A stretch of 64,000 nt of DNA from Thiemannella venezuelensis (GCF_014203605.1 NZ_JACHJJ010000014.1:1-64000); one strand, 5' to 3'. Numbered from the stretch's first letter, positions 25,184 through 33,496 are shown. The notes: generated by a model not told the origin, from the sequence alone. Translations and numbers: made by a program.

Positions 25184-26155
25184 CTAGAACAGTCCGCGCT
25201 GGCCCAGGCGCTTGGCCAGCCAGTTGGAGCCGAAGATCAGGACGACGCCGGCCAGGCCCTTGAACAGGCCGACGGCGGTGGAGTAGCTGAAGGCGCCCTG
25301 GGTGATGCCGACGTAGTAGACGTAGGTGTCGAACACGTCGGCGACCGAGCGGTTCAGCGAGTTGGTCATCAGCCAGATCTGCTCGAAGCTGGCGTCGAGC
25401 AGGTTGCCCGAGGTGAGGATGGCCATGACCACGATCGTGGGGCGGATGGCGGGCAGTGTGATGTGCCAGAACTGCCGGGCGCGTCCGGCGCCGTCCATGC
25501 GGGCCGCCTCGTACAGGTTGGGGTCCACGCCGGCCAGCGCCGCCAGGTAGATGATCGTGCCCCAGCCGGTCGCCTTCCAGAGCGTCTGCATGACGATGAT
25601 CGGCCGGAACCACTCCGCCTGCGCGACGTAGTCGGTCGGGGGACCGCCGAGCACGCCCTGGATGAAGTTCGCGACCACCCCGAAGTCCACCGCGAACAGC
25701 AGGTAGGTCAGGGAGGCGACGATCGTCCAGGACAGGAAGTGCGGGATGTAGATCAGGGACTGGATCGAGCGCTTGAGCACGTTGATCCGGAGCTCGTTCA
25801 GCAGCAGCGCGACGATGATCGGCGCGGGGAAGACGAAGACGATCGTCAGCAGCGCGAGGATCAGCGTGTTGGAGAGCAGTCGGCCGAAGTCGGGCCCGGT
25901 GAACAGGTCCTCGAAGTGCTTGAAGCCGACCCACTCGCTGCCGGAGTAGCCGAGGAACGGCACGAAGTCCTGGAAGGCGATCGTCAGGCCGTACATCGGC
26001 AGGTATTTGAAGACCGCGAAGTAGACCAGGCCCGGCAGGAGCATCAGGTACAGCCAGCGGTAGCGCAGCAGCGCGGCGCGGACCGGCACCCTCGCGGGAC
26101 CGCGCCCGGGCTTGGGGGCCGCCTGCGCGGGAGGCGGCGCCAGGTCGGTGGCCAC
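25184..26155 (-). CDS. lplB: sugar ABC transporter permease, LplB/MalF type
   Basis: A 323-residue permease with six helices after a Pro/Ala-rich cytosolic start. It opens with LYLMLLPGLVYFAVFKYLPMYGLTIAFQDFVPFLGYSGSEWVGFKHFEDLF, which is highly characteristic of LplB/YteP proteins, and its EAA loop is NLYEAARMDGAGRARQFWHITLPAIRPTI. It lies after the solute-binding lipoprotein gene, separated by a strong hairpin (26175-26201), and 12 nt before the second permease gene. It forms the heterodimeric membrane channel with that partner. Confidence 0.92.
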   Translation of the reverse strand: MATDLAPPPAQAAPKPGRGPARVPVRAALLRYRWLYLMLLPGLVYFAVFKYLPMYGLTIAFQDFVPFLGYSGSEWVGFKHFEDLFTGPDFGRLLSNTLILALLTIVFVFPAPIIVALLLNELRINVLKRSIQSLIYIPHFLSWTIVASLTYLLFAVDFGVVANFIQGVLGGPPTDYVAQAEWFRPIIVMQTLWKATGWGTIIYLAALAGVDPNLYEAARMDGAGRARQFWHITLPAIRPTIVVMAILTSGNLLDASFEQIWLMTNSLNRSVADVFDTYVYYVGITQGAFSYSTAVGLFKGLAGVVLIFGSNWLAKRLGQRGLF

Positions 26156-26174
26156 AGCGGCCTCCTTTCACCGG

Positions 26175-26201
26175 AAGGGGCCCGGGTCCGCCGGGCCCCT
26201 T
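26175..26201 (-). terminator. intercistronic hairpin between lipoprotein and permease genes
   Basis: Perfect 11-bp arms AAGGGGCCCGG (26175-26185) and CCGGGCCCCTT (26191-26201) with a 5-nt loop, between the lipoprotein stop (26216) and the permease start (26155). In ABC-importer operons such hairpins commonly protect the upstream binding-protein mRNA or partly terminate, giving binding-protein excess. There is no strong T tract. Confidence 0.65.
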
Positions 26202-26215
26202 CAGGTCGGGTCGGG

Positions 26216-27766
26216 TCAGCTGCCGCCGAGCTTGGCGTGCAGGTCGTTGATCTCGGCGATCACCTGGTCGCCGCCGCTCTCGTGCCAGCGCCTGACCTCG
26301 GCGCGGAGTTGCTCCTCGGTGATCTCACCGGCCAGGTACTTCACCCGGGCGTCGGAGACGATGGGGTCGAGGGTCGCGCCCTTGCTGACGTAGGTGGGCG
26401 AGACGATCGGCAGGGTCGGGTTGTGCACCGCGGTCTGCAGGTCGAGCTCCACCAGCTCCTTGCGCAGCCGCAGGTTCTCCCGCTCGGCCTCGCTGGCCGG
26501 CATCGCCTCGTAGACGCCCATGCCGATGGTGGCCCAGGTGCCGAGCTGGATGAAGGCGAAGTCCACGTCGTTGTTGATGGTCTTCACGGCCGGGTCGTCG
26601 TCGCCGACCGGCACGTCGAAGCCGTTCTCCAGCGTGAAGTTGCGTCCCTCGATGCCGTTGGCCAGCAGGGTCTGGCCCTCCTTGGTGGCCAGCCTGTCCA
26701 GGGCCTTGAGCACCTCGTCCAGCTCGGCCTCGGTGCGCACGCTCTGCTTGGAGATGGCGAGGAAGCCGTTGTAGCCGTCGAAGGGGTAGGAGAACTTCTG
26801 GCCGTCGGGGCGCTTGAGGTTGCCGCCCATCGCGAGCTTGTCGCCGTAGTTCTCCGGGTCCTGCTCCTTGAGCAGGCCGTACATCTGCGTGGCCCGGACG
26901 TTGACGTCGATGATGATGCCGCCCTTGCCCTGGTAGAACGGGTCGTTCCACTTGCCCGAGTCGAGGGTGGCGAAGTCCGGGTTGACCAGGCCCTCGTCGA
27001 CCATCTTCTTCAGCCACCGGTTGGCGGTGTAGAACTCCTCGGTGTCGAAGGCGGGCACGAGCTTGCCGCCCCGGTCGCCGTAGCAGTTCGGGGCGCCGAA
27101 CCAGGTCTCGATCGCGTTGTACGGGCTGGCGCTGCAGAAGACCGGGGTGGGCCACTTGGGGAGGATCAGCCCGTAGGTGTCCTTCTTGCCGTTGCCGTCG
27201 GGGTCCTTCTCGGTGAAGGCCTTGGCGACCTCGTAGAGCTCGTCGACGGTCTCCGGGACCTTCAGGTCCAGCTTGTCCAGCCAGTCCTTGCGGTACAGCA
27301 CGGCCGAGCGGAGCAGCGGGCGGACCCGGTAGATGCCGTAGACCTTGCCGTTGATCGAGGCGTTCCGCTCGGCCTGCTCGGACTTGGCCTTGAGGTTCGG
27401 GTACTTGTCCAGCTTGTCGGTGAGCTCCCAGAACGCCCCGGCCTGCGCGGCCTGGACGAACGCGGGGATCTTGCCCTGGACGACCATGACCTGCGGGATC
27501 GTGTCCGAGGCCAGCGTGACGTTGGTCTTGTCCTGGTACTCCGCGTTGGGCACCCAGGTGATCTTGAGCTTCTTGCCGACGACCTTCTCGACCGCCCGCT
27601 GCACCTCGCCCTCGGGGTCGGGAGCCGTGCCGAAGAGCGGGACCATCATGGTCAGCTCGTTGCTCGCGGCCTTCTGCCCGGAGTCGTCGCCGCCGCAGGC
27701 GGCGGCGACGAGCGCGGTCGTCAGTGCGATCGTTCCGGCGAGCAGCCGGCGGGGGGTGGTTCTCAT
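26216..27766 (-). CDS. lplA: solute-binding lipoprotein, LplA type
   Basis: A 516-residue extracellular binding protein. Its signal peptide MRTTPRRLLAGTIALTTALVAAACGG has the lipobox cysteine at residue 24. The mature part is a large family 1 binding protein (ELTMMVPLFGTAPDPEGEVQRAVEKVVGKKLKITWVPNAEYQDKTNV, later GVYEAMPASEAERENLRLRKELVELDL), as in LplA/YtcQ. ATG 27766 shares one base with the TGA stop of the DUF624 gene. It captures the oligosaccharide for the two permeases encoded downstream. The large size for a binding protein is normal for this oligosaccharide-binding subfamily. Confidence 0.92.
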   Translation of the reverse strand: MRTTPRRLLAGTIALTTALVAAACGGDDSGQKAASNELTMMVPLFGTAPDPEGEVQRAVEKVVGKKLKITWVPNAEYQDKTNVTLASDTIPQVMVVQGKIPAFVQAAQAGAFWELTDKLDKYPNLKAKSEQAERNASINGKVYGIYRVRPLLRSAVLYRKDWLDKLDLKVPETVDELYEVAKAFTEKDPDGNGKKDTYGLILPKWPTPVFCSASPYNAIETWFGAPNCYGDRGGKLVPAFDTEEFYTANRWLKKMVDEGLVNPDFATLDSGKWNDPFYQGKGGIIIDVNVRATQMYGLLKEQDPENYGDKLAMGGNLKRPDGQKFSYPFDGYNGFLAISKQSVRTEAELDEVLKALDRLATKEGQTLLANGIEGRNFTLENGFDVPVGDDDPAVKTINNDVDFAFIQLGTWATIGMGVYEAMPASEAERENLRLRKELVELDLQTAVHNPTLPIVSPTYVSKGATLDPIVSDARVKYLAGEITEEQLRAEVRRWHESGGDQVIAEINDLHAKLGGS

Positions 27767-28386
27767 CAGACGCCTTTCGGGTGCAGGTGTGCCTCGTTCT
27801 CGGCGAAGAAGCGCAGGCAGAGCCAGGTGTTGAGCTGGATCCAGGCGCCGGCGGCGAGCGCGAGCGCCAGGAAGGGGAGGATCCCGGCCGCGGACACCAC
27901 CGCCGCCAGGACGAACAGCAGCAGGACCGTGGACGCGGGACGGGCGAGGACCAGCCGCGACGCCCGGGGCAGGCAGGCGAGCGGCTTCAGGTCGTAGTGG
28001 ACGTACATCGGCAGCAGGTAGGCCGTGACGGCGGCCAGTGCGATCAGCCCCGCCAGGGTCGCCAGCCTGAGCGGTTCGGCCCCCTGCCCGAGGGCCGCGA
28101 AGTACCGGTGGTTGCCGTACAGCACGCCCGCCGCCGCCACGAGCGGGAGCACCAGCAGCGAGCCGCGGGCGAACTCCCGGCGGTAGACCGCCGCGAACTC
28201 CCTCCAGAGCGGGAGCGACTCGCCCCGGGCGTGCCGCCGGGCGAGGGTGTACGCCGCGACGGTCGCGGGCCCGATCCCCAGGACCGCTCCCCCGGCGAGT
28301 GTGAACACGATCCAGGCGAGGTTGAGCCTGGCCGCCCAGACGAGCTCGTCGCAGGCCGCGTGCAGCCTGATCGGCCAGGCGGTCAC
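27766..28386 (-). CDS. DUF624 (YesL-like) membrane protein
   Basis: A 206-residue protein with about five hydrophobic segments and the YesL/DUF624 start pattern (LHAACDELVWAARLNLAWIVFTLAGGAVLGIGPATVAAYTLARRHARGE). YesL-like proteins are encoded beside CUT1 sugar importers in Bacillus yes/yte loci; their role is undefined, possibly importer assembly or sensing. The stop shares one base with the lipoprotein start, and its own start overlaps the stop of the DUF1961 gene (28383-28386), so the operon is tightly coupled. Confidence 0.85.
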   Translation of the reverse strand: MTAWPIRLHAACDELVWAARLNLAWIVFTLAGGAVLGIGPATVAAYTLARRHARGESLPLWREFAAVYRREFARGSLLVLPLVAAAGVLYGNHRYFAALGQGAEPLRLATLAGLIALAAVTAYLLPMYVHYDLKPLACLPRASRLVLARPASTVLLLFVLAAVVSAAGILPFLALALAAGAWIQLNTWLCLRFFAENEAHLHPKGV

Positions 28387-29021
28387 GGCGCACCGCCGGG
28401 CGTGACCCGCAGGTTCGCGTACTCCCCGATCATCGGGGCCATCTGCCGGAAGCCGATCTTCCCGCCGGGCAGCGGGTCCTCGTCCCGCCAGCGGAACGAG
28501 ACCAGGTCAGCGATCCGGAAGGCGACCTCGCCCCGGTGCACGGTCAGGCGCACCGGGTACGGCCCCTGCGCGTCCAGCGTCGCCGGGAGCGGGTCCGCGC
28601 CCTGGGCGACGAGGCGGAAGCCGTGGCTCTTGCGCAGGTTGCAGGTGTGCAGCCGGCGCTCCGAAGGCCACATGCGGCGGAAGTAGGACACATGGTAGGC
28701 GTCCAGGTCGCCGTGGTGGTACTGCTCGTAGGGACCGGTCCGGGGCGCGAGGTCGAACAGGTCCTCGCCCTGCCTGCCCCTGGCATGGAAGAACAGGATG
28801 CACAGGCCCGGCTCGCGGACGGGCCAGAAGTCCCACTCGACGGTGACGTCCGCGGGGAAGTCCTCGGGGCACCACAGGACGATGTTGGCGTCCTGGCCGT
28901 CCTCCGGGGGCCGCAGGCTCTCCAGCCTCATCCTGCCCATGGGGAACGAGATCGCCCCCTCGCCCTCCAGGCGGAAGCCGTCAAGGTCCGCGGGCGAGGC
29001 GAGGGGGTTGCTGTACGGCAT
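28383..29021 (-). CDS. DUF1961 (YesU-like) protein
   Basis: A 212-residue soluble protein with a concanavalin-like beta-sandwich pattern: VTVEWDFWPVREPGLCILFFHARGRQGEDLFDL, EQYHHGDLDAYHVSYFRRMWPSERRLHTCNLRKS and YPVRLTVHRGEVAFRIADLVSFRW. YesU of the B. subtilis rhamnogalacturonan cluster belongs to the same DUF1961 family, whose biochemical role is not settled (sugar binding or hydrolysis has been considered). ATG 29021 has GGAAGG upstream. It is the first gene of the importer operon and has an AAGCGCTT operator 37-44 nt before it. Confidence 0.82.
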   Translation of the reverse strand: MPYSNPLASPADLDGFRLEGEGAISFPMGRMRLESLRPPEDGQDANIVLWCPEDFPADVTVEWDFWPVREPGLCILFFHARGRQGEDLFDLAPRTGPYEQYHHGDLDAYHVSYFRRMWPSERRLHTCNLRKSHGFRLVAQGADPLPATLDAQGPYPVRLTVHRGEVAFRIADLVSFRWRDEDPLPGGKIGFRQMAPMIGEYANLRVTPGGAP

Positions 29022-29054
29022 TCCGTCGCCTTCCTGAGTGTGGCCGTTCTTGTG

Positions 29055-29070
29055 TGTAAGCGCTTTCCCA
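29055..29070 (-). promoter_or_regulatory. LacI/CcpA-type operator around AAGCGCTT
   Basis: TGTAAGCGCTTTCCCA on the plus strand has the AAGCGCTT palindrome (29058-29065) of LacI-family sites. It lies in the 122-nt gap before the DUF1961-lpl operon. It differs from the AACGTTTTAA sites, which suggests a second regulator of the family. Confidence 0.55.
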
Positions 29071-29143
29071 ACGACCGTCGCCCGCCCCTTCCCACGGGAG
29101 GGGCGGCCGGGCCGCCGTGCTCCGGATCGTCGCGCCCGGCCGG

Positions 29144-31099
29144 TCAGCCGCCCGGCTGCCGGACGATCCGGACGTCGCCCGCCGGCACCGGCACGGGCTC
29201 GCCGCCCGGCGCCGTCACCACGGCGTCGTCCCCGGTGTGGTTGATCGCGAACAGGTAGGACCGGCCGTCCGCGTGCGCCCGCCGTACGACCTCGACCCCG
29301 GCCGGGGCCCGGGCCGGCGGCTCCACGCGCGCCTCGGCGCAGGCGGCGGCGAGCACCGCGGCCAGGGCGGCGTCGTCGAGCCGGGTGGTCAGGTAGTGGG
29401 CCGTTCCCCCGCCCCAGGCGTTGCGGGTCCACGCGGGCGCGCCGGCCGGCGGCCCGTCCGCGTAGGAGTCGAGGACCTCGGCGGTGGTGGCGCGGGCCGC
29501 CTCGCTCCAGATCCGGCCGGTGCCGCCGCCGGCCAGCCGGAGCGCGCGGCCCGGGGGCAGCGGGAAGAACTCCTCGGTGCTCACCCCGAGCAGCTCGCGC
29601 CAGGCACCCGGGTAGCCGCCGAGCCGTACCCGGTCGTGCTCGTCGACGATGCCGCTGTACGGCCCGGCCACCGCGACGCCGCCCCGCCGGACGAACCCCT
29701 CCAGGTTCGCCGCCCCCGCGTCGCTCACCAGGTAGAGCGCGGGGGCCAGCACCAGGCGGTAGCCGGACAGGTCGCCCTCGGGGTGGGCCAGGTCGCAGGT
29801 GATCCCGGCCCGCCAGAGCGCGGCGTGCCAGCGCTTGGCCTCCTCCGCCGGATCCAGGTCCCCGGAGGGCTGGGCGGGGTGGTCCTGGGCCCAGACGCTC
29901 GCGTGGTCGAGCAGGATCGCGGCCTCGGCGCGGACCGTGCTCCCGGCCACCTCGGCCAGGCCTGCCAGCTCCGCGCCGAGCGCGGCCGTCTCCCGCCAGA
30001 CCTTGGTCCCGGTGCCGGCGTGCGGCAGCATCGCCGAGTGCCACTTCTCGGCCCCGGCGCGCGAGGCCCGCCACTGGAAGAACATGATCGCGTCGGCTCC
30101 CCTGGCCAGGTGTGCCAGGGAGTTGCGGCGCAGCTCGCCGGGGGCCTTGGCGAGGTTGCGGCCCTGCCAGTTGACCGCGCTGGTGGAGTGCTCCATCAGC
30201 AGCCACGGGCGGCCCCCGTTCAGGGAGCGGGCGTAGTCGGCGGCGAAGGCCAGGTCGATGTGCGGATCCTCGCGCCCGCCGATCAGGTAGTGGTCGGTGG
30301 CGACCACGTCCACCTCGGCGGCGAAGGCCCAGCAGTCCATGTCCCAGTGCGCCCCGGCCATCAGGTTCGTGGTGGCCGGGACGTCCGGGGTGATCTTCTT
30401 CAGCAGGTCCCGCTCCGCCGTGTAGAGCTCGACCAGGGCGTCGGAGCTGAACCGGCGGAAGTCGAGCTGCTGGCCGGGGTTGGTGAAGCTCGGCGTGGCC
30501 CGGGGCGGCAGGATCTGCTCCCAGTCGCTGTAGCGCTGGGACCAGAACGCCGTCCCCCAGGCGTCGTTGAGCGCCTCCAGGGTGCCGTGGCGCCCGCGCA
30601 GCCAGGCGCGGAACGCCTCCGCCGAGGCGTCGCAGTAGCAGCGGGCGTTGTGGCAGCCGTACTCGTTGTGCACGTGCCACACGGCCAGCGCCGGGTGACC
30701 GGCGTACCGCAGCGCGACCCGCTCGGTGATCTCCAGGGCCTTGGCGCGGTAGACCGGCGAGCTGGGGCAGAATCCCTGGCGGCTGCCGTGGTGCAGCCGC
30801 CGCCCGTCGGCGTCGACCGGCAGGGCCTCGGGGTAGGCGTGTGCGAACCACGGCGGCGGCGCGGCGGTCGGGGTGGCCAGGCAGGCCTCGATGCCCGCGC
30901 CGGCCAGCAGGTCCAGCACCCGGTCGAACCAGCCGAAGTCGTAGACGCCCTCGGCGGGCTCCAGCAGCGACCAGGAGAAGATCCCGGCGCTGACCCGGGT
31001 GACGCCGGCCTCGCGCATCAGCGCGACGTCCTCGGCCCAGGTCTCCTCGGGCCACTGCTCGGGGTTCCAGTCCCCGCCGTAGGCGATGCCGCCGCGCAT
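29144..31099 (-). CDS. GH42 beta-galactosidase
   Basis: A 651-residue GH42 enzyme. It has the typical start GGIAYGGDWNPEQWPEETWAEDVALMREAGV, acid/base Glu146 in WHVHNEYGCH, nucleophile Glu303 in LLMEHSTSAVNWQ, the zinc-type cysteines in YGCHNARCYCD, and the trimerisation and C-terminal beta domains. It removes beta-galactose from galactan or arabinogalactan oligosaccharides in the cytosol (no signal peptide), like YesZ/GanA. ATG 31099 is preferred; GTG 31108 is the alternative and lies only 2 nt after GAAGGG. It is divergent from the CE7 gene across a control region rich in palindromes. Confidence 0.93.
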   Translation of the reverse strand: MRGGIAYGGDWNPEQWPEETWAEDVALMREAGVTRVSAGIFSWSLLEPAEGVYDFGWFDRVLDLLAGAGIEACLATPTAAPPPWFAHAYPEALPVDADGRRLHHGSRQGFCPSSPVYRAKALEITERVALRYAGHPALAVWHVHNEYGCHNARCYCDASAEAFRAWLRGRHGTLEALNDAWGTAFWSQRYSDWEQILPPRATPSFTNPGQQLDFRRFSSDALVELYTAERDLLKKITPDVPATTNLMAGAHWDMDCWAFAAEVDVVATDHYLIGGREDPHIDLAFAADYARSLNGGRPWLLMEHSTSAVNWQGRNLAKAPGELRRNSLAHLARGADAIMFFQWRASRAGAEKWHSAMLPHAGTGTKVWRETAALGAELAGLAEVAGSTVRAEAAILLDHASVWAQDHPAQPSGDLDPAEEAKRWHAALWRAGITCDLAHPEGDLSGYRLVLAPALYLVSDAGAANLEGFVRRGGVAVAGPYSGIVDEHDRVRLGGYPGAWRELLGVSTEEFFPLPPGRALRLAGGGTGRIWSEAARATTAEVLDSYADGPPAGAPAWTRNAWGGGTAHYLTTRLDDAALAAVLAAACAEARVEPPARAPAGVEVVRRAHADGRSYLFAINHTGDDAVVTAPGGEPVPVPAGDVRIVRQPGG

Positions 31100-31137
31100 A
31101 CCGCCCACCGCCCTTCACGTCGAAGAACAGCACCCGC

Positions 31138-31151
31138 TGTTACCGTTAACA
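31138..31151. promoter_or_regulatory. palindromic operator TGTTA-N4-TAACA
   Basis: TGTTACCGTTAACA, dyad-symmetric with TGTTA/TAACA arms, lies 39 nt upstream of the GH42 start within the GH42/CE7 divergent region. It is followed by two copies of CACGGGTGTGT (31150-31160 and 31170-31180). Probably a regulator site; the family is not determined. Confidence 0.5.
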
Positions 31152-31180
31152 CGGGTGTGTCACGCCCAGCACGGGTGTGT
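31150..31180. repeat. 11-bp direct repeats CACGGGTGTGT, 20-bp period
   Basis: Two identical copies, 31150-31160 and 31170-31180, about two helical turns apart, in the GH42/CE7 intergenic region. The spacing suits two protein dimers on the same DNA face. The rest of the 354-nt gene-free stretch 31100-31453 holds only the LacI-type sites listed separately. Confidence 0.5.
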
Positions 31181-31197
31181 TACGTCTGCTTTACCGG

Positions 31198-31213
31198 GGA
31201 TTAAAACGTTCCT
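31198..31213 (-). promoter_or_regulatory. LacI-family operator (copy 3)
   Basis: On the minus strand GGAACGTTTTAATCCC. It contains the same ACGTTTTAATC core as the site before GH51. It lies between the divergent GH42 and CE7 genes and could control both. Confidence 0.55.
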
Positions 31214-31414
31214 CTACCTGGCGCACAAGCCCCTTTCCCTGTCCCCCGGTGGCGGCCGCCCCGGCGAACCCGCACAATGGGTCCGTGCCGCCCGCGGTTT
31301 CCGCAGGCAGGAACGTTGCTTCGCGGATCCTCCGGCACTCCCCCAGCCCGCCCGGGTTACCCGAACGTTACCGACCGGAAGATCGCCGGATCCCCTTCCG
31401 GCCCCCGATGGAGA

Positions 31415-31430
31415 AGAACGTTTCAATCCG
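31415..31430 (+). promoter_or_regulatory. LacI-family operator (copy 4)
   Basis: AGAACGTTTCAATCCG, 24-39 nt before the CE7 start. It contains the AACGTT palindrome and the CAATC tail resembling TAATC in the other copies. Confidence 0.45.
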
Positions 31431-31453
31431 GGCCTCTCTCCGAGGAGATCACT

Positions 31454-32416
31454 TTGTTCGTGGACATGCCACTCGACCGGCTCCGCGCGTACCTGCCGGC
31501 CCGCCGGGAGCCCGCGGACTTCGCCGGGTTCTGGGAGCGGACCCTGTCCGAGGCCCGCGAGCACGAGCTCGGCGCGGTCTTCACCGAGGTGGAGACCGGT
31601 CTGGCCGAGGTGCGCTGCTCCGACGTGACCTACGCCGGCTTCGGCGGCCACCCCGTCCGCGGCTGGCTGCTGACCCCGGCGCGGGCCGCCGGGCCGCTGC
31701 CGTGCGTGGTGCAGTACATCGGCTACAACGGCGGGCGCGGCTTCCCGCACGACTGGCTGCTGTGGCCGAGCGCGGGCTGGGCGGTGTTCGTGATGGACTC
31801 GCGCGGCCAGGGCTCCGGCAACCGGCACGGCGACACCCCCGACCCGGCCGCCGCCGGCGGCCCCTCCGCGCCGGGGCGGCTCACCCAGGGCGTCTCGTCC
31901 CCCGAGGACTACTACTACCGGCGGCTCTACACCGACGGCGTGCGCGCCGTGGAGGCCGCCCGCTCCCACCCGCTGGTGGACGCCTCGAAGGTCGTCGTCT
32001 CCGGCGGCAGCCAGGGCGGCGGCATCGCGATGGCGGTCGGCGCGCTCGTGCCCGACCTGCTCCACGCCTTCGTCGACGTGCCGTTCATGACCCACATCCG
32101 GCATGCCACCGAGATCACCGACGCCGAGCCGTACGCGGAGCTGGCCCGGTTCTTCACCGCCCAGCGGCACCGGGTGGAGGAGGTCTTCGCCACCCTGGAC
32201 TACTTCGACGGGGTGAACTTCGCCGCGCGCGGCACGACGCCCGCGCTGTTCTCCGTCGCCCTGCGCGACGGGGTCACCCCGCCCTCGACGGTGTTCGCGG
32301 CCTACAACCACTACGCCGGGCCGAAGGACATCCGCATCTGGCCGTACAACGGCCACGAGGGCGGCGGCTCGGCGCAGGTGGTCGAGCAGCTCGCCGTGGC
32401 CGCCGGACTGCGCTGA
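31454..32416 (+). CDS. CE7 acetyl esterase (acetylxylan/cephalosporin-C deacetylase)
   Basis: A 320-residue alpha/beta-hydrolase of the AXE1/CAH family (B. subtilis Cah is 318). It has the family RGQG motif in VMDSRGQGSGN, nucleophile Ser186 in VSGGSQGGGIA, the Asp region VALRDGVTPPSTVFAAYNHYAGPKDI and the His in PYNGHEGGG. It removes O-acetyl groups from sugars, here probably acetylated pectin or arabinoxylan oligosaccharides. It is cytosolic. The TTG at 31454 is preferred because GAGGAG stands 6 nt before it; GTG 31460 and ATG 31466 are further away. It converges with the Gfo/Idh/MocA gene on a shared terminator. Confidence 0.9.
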   Translation: MFVDMPLDRLRAYLPARREPADFAGFWERTLSEAREHELGAVFTEVETGLAEVRCSDVTYAGFGGHPVRGWLLTPARAAGPLPCVVQYIGYNGGRGFPHDWLLWPSAGWAVFVMDSRGQGSGNRHGDTPDPAAAGGPSAPGRLTQGVSSPEDYYYRRLYTDGVRAVEAARSHPLVDASKVVVSGGSQGGGIAMAVGALVPDLLHAFVDVPFMTHIRHATEITDAEPYAELARFFTAQRHRVEEVFATLDYFDGVNFAARGTTPALFSVALRDGVTPPSTVFAAYNHYAGPKDIRIWPYNGHEGGGSAQVVEQLAVAAGLR

Positions 32417-32421
32417 GGTCC

Positions 32422-32452
32422 GGCGGGGGCGGGAGCGGACCCCGCCCCCGCC
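32422..32452. terminator. bidirectional GC-rich terminator
   Basis: Perfect 12-bp arms GGCGGGGGCGGG (32422-32433) and CCCGCCCCCGCC (32441-32452) fill the short space between the convergent CE7 and Gfo/Idh/MocA stops. There is no T tract on either side, as often in actinomycetes. Confidence 0.65.
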
Positions 32453-33496
32453 TCACAGGCCCCGGCCCCCGTCGAGCCGGTGGTAGAACGGGCTGTCCGG
32501 AGTGATCTCCCCCCGGCGGACGGGGCGCGCGGTGACGGCCGAGGCGTACAGCGCGGTGGCGAACTCCATCGCGCGCCGCCCGTCGGGACCGCTCGCGGGC
32601 GGGCGCTCCCCCCGTTCGAAGGCGTCGAGCAGCGGGCCGAGCTGCGCCCCGTGGCCGCTCGGCACGTCGTGGGGCGGGTTCCACAGCGGCGAGGTGGAGC
32701 TCCAGTTCTCGTTGCGGTGGCCGTACAGGTGGCGCAGCTCGACCGTGCCCCCGGTGAAGTCGAAGCGCAGGTAGCTCTCCTCGCGCGGGGACAGCACGCT
32801 GGTGACCACGCTCGCCATCGCGCCGCCCTCGAAGCGCACCGCGGCCACCGAGACGTCCTCCGTCTCGATCCGCCGGTCCAGCCGCCCGGCCATCGCGCGG
32901 ACCTCCGTCCACTGCCCGAGCACCGAGAGCATCAGGTCGATCTGGTGGATGCCGTGCATCAGGGTGGTGCCGCCGCCCTCGGCCCCCCACCGCCCGCGGT
33001 ACGGCACCGCGTAGTAGTCGTGGTCGCGGTACCAGGCGGTGACGCACTGCGCCACCAGCGGGCGGCCGAGCGCCCCGGCCGCCGTCAGCTCGCGCAGGTG
33101 GTCGGCGCCGGAACCGGAGCGCTGCTGGCAGACGACCGCGGCGTACGGCCCGGCGGCCCCCTCGGCCGCCTCGATCCGGTCGTGCTCGGCCATCGACCGG
33201 CACAGCGGCTTCTCGCACCACACCCACGCCCCGGCCTCCAGGCACGCGACCGCCTGGTCGGCGTGCAGGTGCGAGGGGGTGCAGACGAGCACCAGATCGG
33301 GCCGCTCGGCGCCGAGCATCGCGGCCAGGCCGGTGTAGGCGGACGGCACGCCGTGCTCGGCCGCGAAGGCCTCGGCCCTGGCCCCGTCCACATCCACGAC
33401 GGCCACCGTCTCGACGCGGGAGCGGTGCTCCCGTACGGCGGGCATGTGCCCGTGCGCGGCGATGGCGCCCGCGCCCACGATTGCGGCTCGGATCAC
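32453..33496 (-). CDS. Gfo/Idh/MocA-family oxidoreductase
   Basis: A 347-residue NAD(P)-dependent sugar dehydrogenase-type protein. The Rossmann start is IRAAIVGAGAIAAHGHMPAV, the family EKP motif is WCEKPLCRSM, and the active-site region is GTTLMHGIHQIDLML, where the catalytic His lies. The C-terminal beta domain follows. The GTG at 33496 has AGG 7 nt upstream and gives the usual family start; the ATG at 33511 has no ribosome site. Two LacI-type operators lie directly upstream, linking it to the pectin sugar regulon. Likely role is oxidation of galactose, arabinose, rhamnose or a derived lactone; the substrate is unknown. Confidence 0.88.
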   Translation of the reverse strand: MIRAAIVGAGAIAAHGHMPAVREHRSRVETVAVVDVDGARAEAFAAEHGVPSAYTGLAAMLGAERPDLVLVCTPSHLHADQAVACLEAGAWVWCEKPLCRSMAEHDRIEAAEGAAGPYAAVVCQQRSGSGADHLRELTAAGALGRPLVAQCVTAWYRDHDYYAVPYRGRWGAEGGGTTLMHGIHQIDLMLSVLGQWTEVRAMAGRLDRRIETEDVSVAAVRFEGGAMASVVTSVLSPREESYLRFDFTGGTVELRHLYGHRNENWSSTSPLWNPPHDVPSGHGAQLGPLLDAFERGERPPASGPDGRRAMEFATALYASAVTARPVRRGEITPDSPFYHRLDGGRGL

